From the NCBI RefSeq assembly GCF_025152745.1, contig NZ_CP104041.1, positions 1 through 64,000 on the forward strand: a stretch of 64,000 nt of DNA. The letters are read 5' to 3'. Under the pieces are notes generated by a model. It was given only the letters and a program-made list of their open reading frames with translations. It was not told the DNA's origin and did not search any database. Shown in pieces: positions 26,188 to 34,206 of the stretch (positions are counted from its first letter, which is position 1; each line of letters starts with the position of its first letter). Source of the DNA: Rhizobium sp. WSM4643. Its GTDB lineage: Bacteria; Pseudomonadota; Alphaproteobacteria; Rhizobiales; Rhizobiaceae. Both the position numbers and the translations under genes were made by a program.

Positions 26188-26595
26188 AGTCAGGCCGCCG
26201 ATCCGCTCCGGTGAGCAAGGACCGAAGGGGGCGGCTTGCGATCGGGAGCGTAACTGCACAGAGGCTTGTAAAGATTAGACATACCGCACCCGTCAAATCG
26301 GAGCGGTTTCTCATTACGCACTGTAATCGCGCTGGCCAAAAACGGGGCGATTGATGACCGGCAGCGTTGCATCGAAACCGTTAAAAAGCAGCCATGCCTA
26401 GCTTTCCTCGCGGAAGCTGCCAATAGCATCCGGACATCAAAATAAACTGATGGCTGTTCTTCAAACTGGCCACTCGACTGACGCCATCGTAGGCAATCCG
26501 TTCGCCACTTCCGCAGTTGCATGGGATATCCGAGCGGTGCTATTCCCTTAAGGGAATATTCGGGAATATGATTCGAAAAGTAGTGGTGTCGAACA
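26188..26595. other. 408-base gap at the left edge of the defence island
   Basis: I see no supported gene here. GC content falls towards the right end. A small hairpin AGCTTTCC-TCGC-GGAAGCT occurs near 26400-26418. The last 55 bases carry the palindromic operator of the XRE gene. No tRNA or att-like direct repeat was recognised. Confidence 0.4.
26541..26570. promoter_or_regulatory. Perfect 18-bp palindrome plus extra half-site upstream of the XRE gene
   Basis: TATTCCCTTAAGGGAATA (26541-26558) is a perfect palindrome, and a third half-site GGGAATA follows at 26562-26568. It ends about 28 bases before the XRE-ASCH start codon, overlapping the expected promoter or leader. The layout resembles operators of XRE-type antitoxins such as HipB (TATCC-N8-GGATA) and suggests cooperative autorepression. 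Confidence 0.7.
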
Positions 26596-27390
26596 ATGTC
26601 GGTTGAACTCGAATTTGTTGACGCCGTCCGGGTTGCCGATGGCGACGCGGGACGCGTTGTGGGTCGATCTCTCAGGGCGTTGAGGCAGGCAGCGGGCTTT
26701 ACTCAACTCGAGATGGCCAAGCGTTTGGGCGTCGGGCAAGCAGCGATCTCCAAGATCGAACAACGAGGCGATGTCCAGATCTCCTCGTTGCAGCGCTACG
26801 TCGAGGCTCTCGGTGCCAGCTTGCGCATCGATGCAGCATTTCCAGTTCATTCGGAGTTCGGAGTGCGGATCCAAGCCGAGCTTGGCGGAGCCGATGCCGA
26901 CGACGATCAGTATATCCTTCCGATTTTTGGCGATCGCGACGATGCCCGCCCTGCAAAACGGGACATCGTTATCAGCATAAAGCCGAACTATTCGGGCAAG
27001 ATTTTTGATGGCGTTAAGACCATCGAGCTGAGAAGACGTTTCCCTTTGTCCGTATCTCCCGGCGCCACAGCCTATATTTATTCTACTTCGCCAGAAATGG
27101 CTTTGGTGGGCGCTATTAAAATTGAGAACGTTGAACGTCTCGAACTCTCTGTCCTCTGGAAAAAGCACGGCCGATCTGCATCGATCAAGAAAGCCGATTT
27201 TGACGAGTACTTTAGTGGCCTGGAAGAAGGCTTTGCACTAAAACTGTCGACACCGCGCCGATTTACGAGGCCGCTGACCTTGCCTGAACTGAAGGAGCGA
27301 TTTGGATTTAAGGCTCCGCAGTCTTTCCTCTACGCGAAGCCCGACCTTCAAAAGGCACTGCGGAATGAGCACACAAACATATCTGATTGA
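26596..27390 (+). CDS. XRE-family HTH protein fused to an ASCH (PUA-like) domain; probable antitoxin/autorepressor
   Basis: This is a 264-residue two-domain protein. Residues about 20-75 form a Cro/C1 HTH (LRALRQAAGFTQLEMAKRLG then VGQAAISKIEQRGD). Residues about 120-210 look like an ASCH/PUA-type fold: DIVISIKPNYSGKIFDGVKTIELRRRFP is the classic entry strand-loop with a KxxExR-like motif, followed by AYIYSTSPEMALVGAIKIENV. ASCH domains are thought to bind RNA or modified nucleotides. The gene overlaps the PIN-GNAT gene by 26 bases and sits under a perfect palindrome, a typical antitoxin position. The domain calls are by eye; antitoxin function is inferred from order, overlap and operator. 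Confidence 0.75.
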   Translation: MSVELEFVDAVRVADGDAGRVVGRSLRALRQAAGFTQLEMAKRLGVGQAAISKIEQRGDVQISSLQRYVEALGASLRIDAAFPVHSEFGVRIQAELGGADADDDQYILPIFGDRDDARPAKRDIVISIKPNYSGKIFDGVKTIELRRRFPLSVSPGATAYIYSTSPEMALVGAIKIENVERLELSVLWKKHGRSASIKKADFDEYFSGLEEGFALKLSTPRRFTRPLTLPELKERFGFKAPQSFLYAKPDLQKALRNEHTNISD

Positions 27391-28900
27391 TACAAATGTA
27401 ATTATTCATCTTGAAGACAATAAAACCGTAGAGCCGGCCTTTTCCGCACTTACAAGCCTCGCCGCCAAGCACAAGGTCGATATTTTCGTGCATGAGGCGG
27501 CGCGCGACGATGTTGGTCGCGACAAGAATACAGCCCGTCGAGCGATATCTCTGAGTAAGCTCGGTAAATTTCAATCGCTATCAAAAGTCCGCGGCTTGAG
27601 CGTGACAGAGCTTTCGAACGCATTCGGGCCTCTTCCGAAGCACAACGACATAGTCGATGCGACCCTGCTGCATGCTCTTCACATCGGCGCCGTGGACTTT
27701 CTTGTCAGCCAGGACAGAGGTCTCCACGAGCGGGCCAGGCGCCATTCTCCAGAACTCGGTCGCCGGGTGCTCTATGTAGCAGACGCTGTTCAGCTCCTTC
27801 GAACGACCTATGAGCCGATCGAAGCGCCGGTACGTTTCATCGATGAGGTCGTTGCTCACGCGATACCCCTGACGGACACTATCTTTGACAGTCTCCGGGA
27901 GGACTATCCTGGTTTTGATAAATGGTGGTCGGAAAAATGCGTAAAGCAGCGGCGCCTTTGCTGGATCATCGAAGACGACGGAATTGCCGGCCTTCTCGTC
28001 AGAAAGGATGAGACCGGCTCGGACACCGACGCAACTGAAAAAGCCAACAGGATACTGAAGATCTGCACGTTCAAAGTTCGGCCGGAGAGGCGTGGCCTTA
28101 AACTCGGTGAGTTGCTTTTGAAGAAGGTCTTCTGGTTCGCTCAAAAGAACAAATATGACCTCGTCTATGTCACCACGTACGAGGGCCAGACCTCGCTCAT
28201 CGATCTTCTTGAGTATTTCGGGTTCACCCATACTGCGACAAAGGAGGACGATGAGAGGATCTATGAAAAACGTATGGGCACGCGCGCACCCACGCCGGGA
28301 GATAGCGAAAATCACTTTGATGTCCATCGGGTGAATTATCCGCGCTTCGCCATCATGCCGAACACCGCAGCATTTGGCATCCCGATCAAAGAGGGGTACC
28401 ACGATATCCTCTATCCAGATCTCAGGCAGCAGAACCAGTTGGATCTCTTCGGAGCACTCGGCTTAGGAGGAGGCCCGCGGCGACCAGGAAACACAATCCG
28501 AAAGGTGTATCTGTGCCGGGCACCATCTAATTTAGGCCCGGCAGGTTCAATCCTGTTCTTCTACAAGGGCAAATCGGTGTCATCACCGTCGCAGGCACTG
28601 TCGGCAATTGGAATACTCGAGGACGTTCGTCTTGCGCGATCCACGAGAGAGCTGCTCCAGATGACAGGCGGACGGTCAGTATATAGTGAAAAAGACCTTG
28701 AGGGTTGGCAGGCATCTGCCGAATCGCCCGTCAAAGTCATCAACTACCTGCTCGCCGCGTATATTGATCCGGCTATCGGGCTGAAGCAGCTTAAAGAAAG
28801 TAAGGTTATTGCGGAGCACCCGCCTCAATCGATCTTTCGCATACCGCGCCCCCGTCTGGATAACCTGCTTTCGCAGATCGACCTCGGATTTCAAGCATGA
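27365..28900 (+). CDS. PIN-GNAT fusion protein with PUA-like C-terminal domain; probable toxin
   Basis: This is a 511-residue, three-part protein. Residues 1-140 are a PIN ribonuclease domain: D9 in LIDTNVI, E44, D95/D98 in HNDIVDA and D117 in SQDRGL give the full acidic set, so it should be active. Residues about 180-295 are a GNAT acetyltransferase, with the acetyl-CoA loop VRPERRGLKLGELLL (about 239-253) and YFGF near 286-289. Residues about 305-511 contain a segment like EVE/ASCH folds (AGSILFFYKGKS, then AIGILEDVRLA). The ATG at 27365 lies inside the previous gene, and its stop overlaps the next start (ATGA). A toxin that both cuts and acetylates RNA or protein is plausible; the target is unknown. 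Confidence 0.75.
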   Translation: MSTQTYLIDTNVIIHLEDNKTVEPAFSALTSLAAKHKVDIFVHEAARDDVGRDKNTARRAISLSKLGKFQSLSKVRGLSVTELSNAFGPLPKHNDIVDATLLHALHIGAVDFLVSQDRGLHERARRHSPELGRRVLYVADAVQLLRTTYEPIEAPVRFIDEVVAHAIPLTDTIFDSLREDYPGFDKWWSEKCVKQRRLCWIIEDDGIAGLLVRKDETGSDTDATEKANRILKICTFKVRPERRGLKLGELLLKKVFWFAQKNKYDLVYVTTYEGQTSLIDLLEYFGFTHTATKEDDERIYEKRMGTRAPTPGDSENHFDVHRVNYPRFAIMPNTAAFGIPIKEGYHDILYPDLRQQNQLDLFGALGLGGGPRRPGNTIRKVYLCRAPSNLGPAGSILFFYKGKSVSSPSQALSAIGILEDVRLARSTRELLQMTGGRSVYSEKDLEGWQASAESPVKVINYLLAAYIDPAIGLKQLKESKVIAEHPPQSIFRIPRPRLDNLLSQIDLGFQA

Positions 28901-29436
28901 GCAGGCGGAAGGTTGTTGCCTTGGCAGGTTTGTCAGGCATCGACACTTCTCGAAGATGCGCGCCGAAGACTGGTTTTGAGCACTTGCGGGCCAGTGATCT
29001 CATCAAGTCGGAGAGGCAGGAGCGCCAAGGCAAGCCTGTAGCCCACGATCTTCTGCGCGAGGGAAATATCGACGACAACCAGGCCCTTCTGCTATCCGGT
29101 TTCATGAGACACGCGCCGAAAGAAGGATTGATCGTTCTCGACGGTCATACCATCATAGATACGCCTGATGGCTTGGCGGAAATTTCACCTTCGATTTTTT
29201 CGGCTATCGGTGTTACCCGCTTCGTTGTCTTGGTCGATGACGTTGAAAAGATCGCGTTGCGACGTTTGTCGGATACGCGGAGAACGAGACCCTTCCGATC
29301 GTCAGAGGAGCTAGTAGCTGAACATCAGGAACGGTCCGTGCTTGCGGCCTATCGTGCGGCGCTGGCTCTCCGTGTACCTTTGCTCATTGTTAGCTTGAAC
29401 GAACATTCCGATATCGCAATGTTTCTCGATCAGTAG
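28897..29436 (+). CDS. Small P-loop protein resembling archaeal-type adenylate kinase
   Basis: This 179-residue protein is the third, overlapping gene of the cassette. The N-terminal strand-loop VVALAGLSGIDTS (about 6-18) sits where a P-loop belongs, but the Walker lysine is replaced. From memory, archaeal AdkA enzymes also carry a lysine-less GxxGxGGTT loop, and the rest matches that plan: IVLDGHTIIDTPDGL (about 78-92), VVLVDDVEKIALRRLSD near 110-126, then TRRTRPFRSSEELVAEHQE (about 127-145) with the LID-type arginines and EHQ motif. It might sense or make nucleotides for the PIN-GNAT partner. Function is unproven and could be degenerate. Confidence 0.6.
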   Translation: MSRRKVVALAGLSGIDTSRRCAPKTGFEHLRASDLIKSERQERQGKPVAHDLLREGNIDDNQALLLSGFMRHAPKEGLIVLDGHTIIDTPDGLAEISPSIFSAIGVTRFVVLVDDVEKIALRRLSDTRRTRPFRSSEELVAEHQERSVLAAYRAALALRVPLLIVSLNEHSDIAMFLDQ

Positions 29437-29463
29437 TTCGGCCCACCACCGGTGGCAGCGTTG

Positions 29464-30264
29464 CTATTTTGGCATCGCTGCAAGGCCGCCATGCCTATCG
29501 GTGTACAGTGGACTAAGACCGCCGGTCTGTTGAAGCCAACGCCGATAGCCGGAAATTTCTGGCCCTCCCAGGTTGATCGTAAACTCCACCCCGAATATCG
29601 CCAGGACAAAAAACCATTCGCTTTGATCAGTTACGAGAAAATCGAACTCGTGAACGATCTGTTCTGCATTGCCCTCAGGCCCGAAAGTCTTTCCGTTTTG
29701 ATGATAAATGGGCCTGATGTGAACGGGCCAAGGGCTGACATAACCCCTCCTGGCATGATCGCGCAGGACATCAAGCTGTGCCTCGTCACAAAGATAGGCG
29801 ATCCCTTCGGGAAACTCGACAAGACGCAGGGCCATTGCTTCCAGCGCGACCTTCGCTAGGAATCGCGAGACGACTGGCGTATTGGGTAGCCCTCCGGTCT
29901 GTGGAAAGAGCATTATTCCTTCGCTGGCCTGGAGGATCCTCGAGAGGTCCGGTTCAGAGACCTGCACAGACGTAAAATCGTGCTTCGGATATCGTGTAAG
30001 CACTGCAGGTATATCGGGCGTTATCAGCGCGTCTATCGGCGGGATTTTGCCACGTTTGCTTTCAAGGTTCTGTTGGAAACGCAACTGCTGGACGGCTGGC
30101 AGATCCAGGAACGGCTTTTCGACCTTTCTGGAGAAGTAATTGTTGCATCCATCGCACACGATCCCCTTGGGAAGAACATGCCGTTTGTTTCCTAACGATT
30201 CAGGAACAATGTGCTCAACACTCCTTGAGGAGGAAGAAGGGTTCTTGCAGAAAATACAACGCAT
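29464..30264 (-). CDS. HNH endonuclease-like protein with zinc-binding cysteines
   Basis: This is a 266-residue protein. The N terminus carries CIFC (3-6), SVEHIVPESLGN (about 15-26) and CDGCNNYFSRKVE (about 37-49). The two CxxC pairs with an EH-IxP-SLGN core are the HNH_5 type of nuclease fold. The remaining 200 residues have no motif I recognise and may recognise the target. GAGGAA lies ahead of the ATG at 30264. It converges on the XRE/PIN-GNAT cassette with 27 bases between stops. By context it is a defence or mobile nuclease. A long plus-strand open frame over it (29452-29859) is a shadow. Confidence 0.75.
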   Translation of the reverse strand: MRCIFCKNPSSSSRSVEHIVPESLGNKRHVLPKGIVCDGCNNYFSRKVEKPFLDLPAVQQLRFQQNLESKRGKIPPIDALITPDIPAVLTRYPKHDFTSVQVSEPDLSRILQASEGIMLFPQTGGLPNTPVVSRFLAKVALEAMALRLVEFPEGIAYLCDEAQLDVLRDHARRGYVSPWPVHIRPIYHQNGKTFGPEGNAEQIVHEFDFLVTDQSEWFFVLAIFGVEFTINLGGPEISGYRRWLQQTGGLSPLYTDRHGGLAAMPK

Positions 30265-30388
30265 CTATTCCTCGGAGAAGCAGACGGACGATTTTTAGGA
30301 ATTTCAGAGGCCTGCAAGTACTGTCAAGATAGGGAAGCGAGTTACATGGCTCGGCTTCCCGCCACGTCGAGATGAAGCAGCAGTAAAT

Positions 30389-32071
30389 TTAGATATCGAG
30401 CTCCCAATTCGACATCATCGCGTTCACCAACTCCTTCTGCCTGGCCTTGAGGTACTTGGGCGTCCAATCCTCCTTGCCGAGAACCTGCGTGGTGAGCGCA
30501 TACGAACTGACGTTCCTGGTGCCCTTGAAGTAGATGTTACGCTTGTCGGCGAAGTCGAAGTTCTGAGCGGCGGAGTTTCGCTTCTTATTGAGTGGTACCA
30601 GATTGGCAATGCGGTGCACCCACTCGTTGCGCTGCTCCTCGTCGGGCCACCATTCCTCCCACTTGCTACCTTCGGCGACATTCTGCGGCAGCACGTGCTC
30701 TATTGTCAGGATGCTTGGGTCGTAGGTGGCGGCGCCATCGGAGATGAAAGAATCCAGCCTTAGGATCAGGTAATTCCGACGCCGTGGGGTCAGCTGGTAA
30801 ATGTCCCCGTTCAGCGCCTCGCGGAAGTCTTTGGTGGATGGACGATCAAACTGCAACGATTCCATATCGTCCGGCGCCATAGATGACTCAATTTCGGTGA
30901 TGACCGCGGCGTAGGCTTCGATGCGTTCGTTCACGTTATACCGGCTGGCGTGCATGAAGGCTGCGAGCCGCTCCAGCAGCTTCAGGAATCTGGCTAGTAC
31001 GCGCGGCTTGTTCCTTGACCTGGTCATGAACAGCATCGCCGCTGGTACCCAGTCGGAATTGTCGATCCGGTTCAACCACCGCAGGTAGTAGTTGATCTCC
31101 TCTGCATGGGTGGAGGCGGCGAAGGTAGCCGACCGGATGTCGAGCAGGGACTCAGCGAAAGGTTCAAGGACGGCATCGATGAACCGTTGCGGGTTGGAAT
31201 TGTGAGGGAGTACGACGCTCCTGAAATCCTCAAGAAGCGTACGCTTGGACTTCTCCTTGGCGTAGATCATCCGGATGTAGCTGAAGAGGTCGTTGAAGCC
31301 TGAGCGCGTCAGTTCCACCTCCATGTCTTCCCACTTGTCGTTGTACGTTTGACGGGCAGCCTCTCCGGCAATCTGGCCGATCATGTCGGCCTTGATGATG
31401 TCAGTGTGCTGCAGATCCAAGCCTCGGCTGTTCATCACAGAGAAGACTCGGAAGGCCGATTCCTGCGAAGGGGTCGATACGGCCACTAGGTAGCAGCGCG
31501 TCAGAAGGAAGTTGATGAAGCATTCGACCGCTTCCGGACCCGGCAAGCGCTTCTCGATCTGGGTCAACAGATAGCGCGCGTTGGTCTGGATGTTGCGACG
31601 GGACTCGTTCTCGATGTTGCCTGAATCGAGTTCGAGCAGGTCTTCCAAGCGCAGGTTCTGGATGTACTTGGCGAAGAATTCTCGATCGCGTTCGCGCAAC
31701 GCGAGCCGGGGCTTTGCCTTGATCCCTTCCATCTTCTTCCCGGGTTCCAGGATGTAGGGCCTGGTGTCGTCCTTGTTTGCGCCACCATGCGCCGCGGCCG
31801 CCGCGGCCAGCAGGATCGTCAAGGTCGTGAGGCGCTGCTGACCATCGATAACCTCGGCGCGGGGTGCGTCCTCCGTCTTGATCAGGACAATGCTTCCAAG
31901 AAAGTATCCTTCCTCGGACTCGTCATCCGCAAAGGCCAGCAAGTCGTCCAGCAGTTCAGAGGTCTGCGTCTCGCCCCAAGCATAAGGTCGCTGATAAGAC
32001 GGTATGACAAATTCAAAATCCGAACTGAAGATCTTCGACAGTGGGAATTCGGCGCCCGAAATTCTCTTCAT
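30389..32071 (-). CDS. DUF262-DUF1524 protein (GmrSD-like type IV restriction family)
   Basis: This is a 560-residue protein. The N-terminal DUF262 domain has the family's IPSYQRPYAW (about 23-32) and the ParB-like nucleotide-binding motif VIDGQQRLTTL (about 74-84). The C-terminal DUF1524 domain carries the HNH nuclease core IEHVLPQN (about 457-464) and the later IANLVPLNKKRNSAAQN segment (about 488-504). This is the single-chain GmrSD architecture, which in characterised members cuts modified (for example glucosylated) phage DNA and needs NTP. It sits next to the HNH gene with a 124-base gap, same strand. All key motif residues look intact. It extends the defence character of the 26-32 kb island. 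Confidence 0.85.
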   Translation of the reverse strand: MKRISGAEFPLSKIFSSDFEFVIPSYQRPYAWGETQTSELLDDLLAFADDESEEGYFLGSIVLIKTEDAPRAEVIDGQQRLTTLTILLAAAAAAHGGANKDDTRPYILEPGKKMEGIKAKPRLALRERDREFFAKYIQNLRLEDLLELDSGNIENESRRNIQTNARYLLTQIEKRLPGPEAVECFINFLLTRCYLVAVSTPSQESAFRVFSVMNSRGLDLQHTDIIKADMIGQIAGEAARQTYNDKWEDMEVELTRSGFNDLFSYIRMIYAKEKSKRTLLEDFRSVVLPHNSNPQRFIDAVLEPFAESLLDIRSATFAASTHAEEINYYLRWLNRIDNSDWVPAAMLFMTRSRNKPRVLARFLKLLERLAAFMHASRYNVNERIEAYAAVITEIESSMAPDDMESLQFDRPSTKDFREALNGDIYQLTPRRRNYLILRLDSFISDGAATYDPSILTIEHVLPQNVAEGSKWEEWWPDEEQRNEWVHRIANLVPLNKKRNSAAQNFDFADKRNIYFKGTRNVSSYALTTQVLGKEDWTPKYLKARQKELVNAMMSNWELDI

Positions 32072-32594
32072 GCTGACCCGCTATTTGATGTTTTACAAAG
32101 CTAAATCTGCGCAAATAATGCAAAAAATAAAGACCTCATTCCGCTGATTCACAGAAATGCGGAGATGCGAGCCGGATAATTCATCTAATCGAAAATGCTG
32201 TTAAAATCTGCTGCCGAATCGATCGTGATGAGCTTAGGGTTCGTGACTGCTAAGACCTCAGTTGAGGACAATTTTGGACACGCCTATCGCGTTTTCTGAC
32301 GCCAAGAATTGCGGACCGCTGGCCTTCGGGACATGGCCGTATCAGCCTTGATCTTGGGACATGGGGTGCTCGTGAGAAACGGCAGCTTTTAGGTGACCAG
32401 ACACGCGGCTGAATGGCCGACAGGGAGGCGCGAAGCCAGCCTCTATATATCGCTACATGAGCGGCCGCTCCAGAACTGAAAGAGGAAATTATTGTCGCTT
32501 GGATGCAAGCCCGCCAGGTCGCGAACTCGAGCCCCGATGCTGATGGCGCTGGGTGCCCATGTCGGTTGATGGAGCAGATGCTCCGATCGGGCTG
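32072..32594. other. 523-base gap at the right edge of the defence island
   Basis: No gene is supported here. The first 110 bases are AT-rich and probably hold the promoter of the DUF262-DUF1524 gene. A short palindrome CCTCAGTTGAGG occurs near 32257-32268, followed by AATTTTGGACA, which could be an old insertion-sequence end, but no partner end was found. Confidence 0.35.
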
Positions 32595-34205
32595 TCAGCC
32601 ATGACCCGAGCCACCGCCGCCTTGTTTCAGGTCGATATTTCGCAGGATCAGGGCGAGGGGGATGAGGCAGAGCGAGATCAGCATGAGCGTGTGGAAGACG
32701 TCGATATAGGCAAGATAGCTCGCCTGCGTTTGAACCTGCTCTCCGATCCAGTCGGTTGCCTGCCTTTGGGCGTCCGTCATCGTCGAACCCCTGTCGATGA
32801 AATGCTGCGTGGCGGTTTGCAGCGTCTGTTGGTAGGCGGGATCGGACGGCACCACGCTTTCGACGAGCCGGCTTTGATGCCATTGCTCGCGATGGGCAAG
32901 AACGTTTGAGGCGATCGACACGCCGATCGAGCCGCCAGTGTTGCGGGCGGCATTGATCAGCGCCGATGCCTGGTCGGTCTGGTCGGGGCGCAGGCCGTCA
33001 TAGGATGCCGAGGTGATCGGAATGAAGATCAGCGGCAGACCGAGGCCGAGAAAGATGCGCGACCAGACGAAGAAGCCGAAGTTGAGATCGGCATGGATCC
33101 TCGTCATGTCCCACATGGCCGCCGCGATGATCGCCGTACCGATGGCGATCAGATATTTCGGCTGGATGCGGGCGGAGAGCCGGCCCGACACGAACATCAT
33201 GACCATCGCCATGAGGCCGCCGGGCGATAGCGCGAGGCCGGCCCAGGTGGCCGTGTAGCCGAAGTTCTGCTGCAGAACCTCAGGGACGAATTGTGTCGTT
33301 GCGATCAGGATCGCGCCCGTTGCCAGCATGACGATGAAGCACGATCCGAACTGCCGGCTTGCCAGCAGGTGGATGTCGATGATCGGATTCGATTTCGTCA
33401 TCAGCCAGGGAATGGCGGCCGCAAGGGCGAGGATGCAGATTGCAATCGTGACGACGATGAAATTCGAATCGAGCCAATCCTCGATCTGTCCCCGGTCGAG
33501 CACCACTTCCAGGGCGCCGAGAAAGGTGGCGACGAGCAGGAACCCGACGATGTCGATGCGAATACCGGTGCGGCGCATTTCCGCCCGCTCCCGCTTCAGC
33601 GAGTCCGGCTCCTTCACCAGCATATAGACGAGCGCGAAGGCGAAGAGCCCGACAGGGCCATTGATCAGGAAGCACCAGTGCCATGAGAAATTGTCGGAGA
33701 GATAACCGCCGAGCGTCGGGCCGATCACCGGCGCAACCACGACGGCAACGCCGAACAGCGCAAATCCCTGCCCGCGCTTTTCGGGTGGGAATGAATCGGC
33801 GAGGATCGATTGCGAGATCGGCACCATGCCGCCGCCGGCAAACCCCTGGATCATCCGGAAGATCAGCAGCGATTCCAGGTTCCAGGCCATGCCGCAAAGG
33901 ATCGAGGCAATGGTGAAGGTCGCAAGACAAAGCAGATAGAAGCGCCGCCGGCCGTAGCGTTTCGCGATGAAGCTGCTGGCGACGAGGATGATGGCATTCG
34001 AGACGAGATAGGTGGTGACGACCCATGAGGCTTCGTCGGCGCTGACGGCGAGGCCACCAGATATATAGCGAAGAGCAACGTTGGCGATCGTCGTGTCGAG
34101 CACCTCCATGAAGGTGGCGAGCGAGACGACGAGAGCGATCAGCCACGGGTTTGCCGCTTGTGTCGGCGATGACTGGCTGCCAGCGGTGGTCGCAGCGCCG
34201 CTCAC
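32595..34205 (-). CDS. emrB: EmrB/QacA-type MFS drug efflux transporter (DHA2, 14 helices)
   Basis: This is a 536-residue inner-membrane antiporter of the DHA2 subfamily. Conserved signatures are LDTTIANVALRYISG (about 38-52, motif D1), the motif A-like AKRYGRRRFYLLC near 84-96 and the motif C-like GPTLGGYLSDNFSWHWCFLINGPVG (roughly 165-189). The GTG start lies one base after the stop of the EmrA-type gene, so the two are coupled. With the membrane-fusion protein and an outer-membrane TolC it would export hydrophobic compounds such as plant phenolics or flavonoids, antibiotics or bile-like agents. No regulator gene is attached. Confidence 0.9.
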   Translation of the reverse strand: MSGAATTAGSQSSPTQAANPWLIALVVSLATFMEVLDTTIANVALRYISGGLAVSADEASWVVTTYLVSNAIILVASSFIAKRYGRRRFYLLCLATFTIASILCGMAWNLESLLIFRMIQGFAGGGMVPISQSILADSFPPEKRGQGFALFGVAVVVAPVIGPTLGGYLSDNFSWHWCFLINGPVGLFAFALVYMLVKEPDSLKRERAEMRRTGIRIDIVGFLLVATFLGALEVVLDRGQIEDWLDSNFIVVTIAICILALAAAIPWLMTKSNPIIDIHLLASRQFGSCFIVMLATGAILIATTQFVPEVLQQNFGYTATWAGLALSPGGLMAMVMMFVSGRLSARIQPKYLIAIGTAIIAAAMWDMTRIHADLNFGFFVWSRIFLGLGLPLIFIPITSASYDGLRPDQTDQASALINAARNTGGSIGVSIASNVLAHREQWHQSRLVESVVPSDPAYQQTLQTATQHFIDRGSTMTDAQRQATDWIGEQVQTQASYLAYIDVFHTLMLISLCLIPLALILRNIDLKQGGGGSGHG

Positions 34206-34206
34206 G

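Noticed and set aside
29452..29859. 135-codon plus-strand open frame after the AdkA-like gene
   Set aside because: It lies entirely opposite the HNH gene, which has clear CxxC and EH motifs and a good ribosome site.
32257..32300. Possible insertion-sequence end (CCTCAGTTGAGG with AATTTTGGACA)
   Set aside because: No matching second end, transposase remnant or target duplication nearby.
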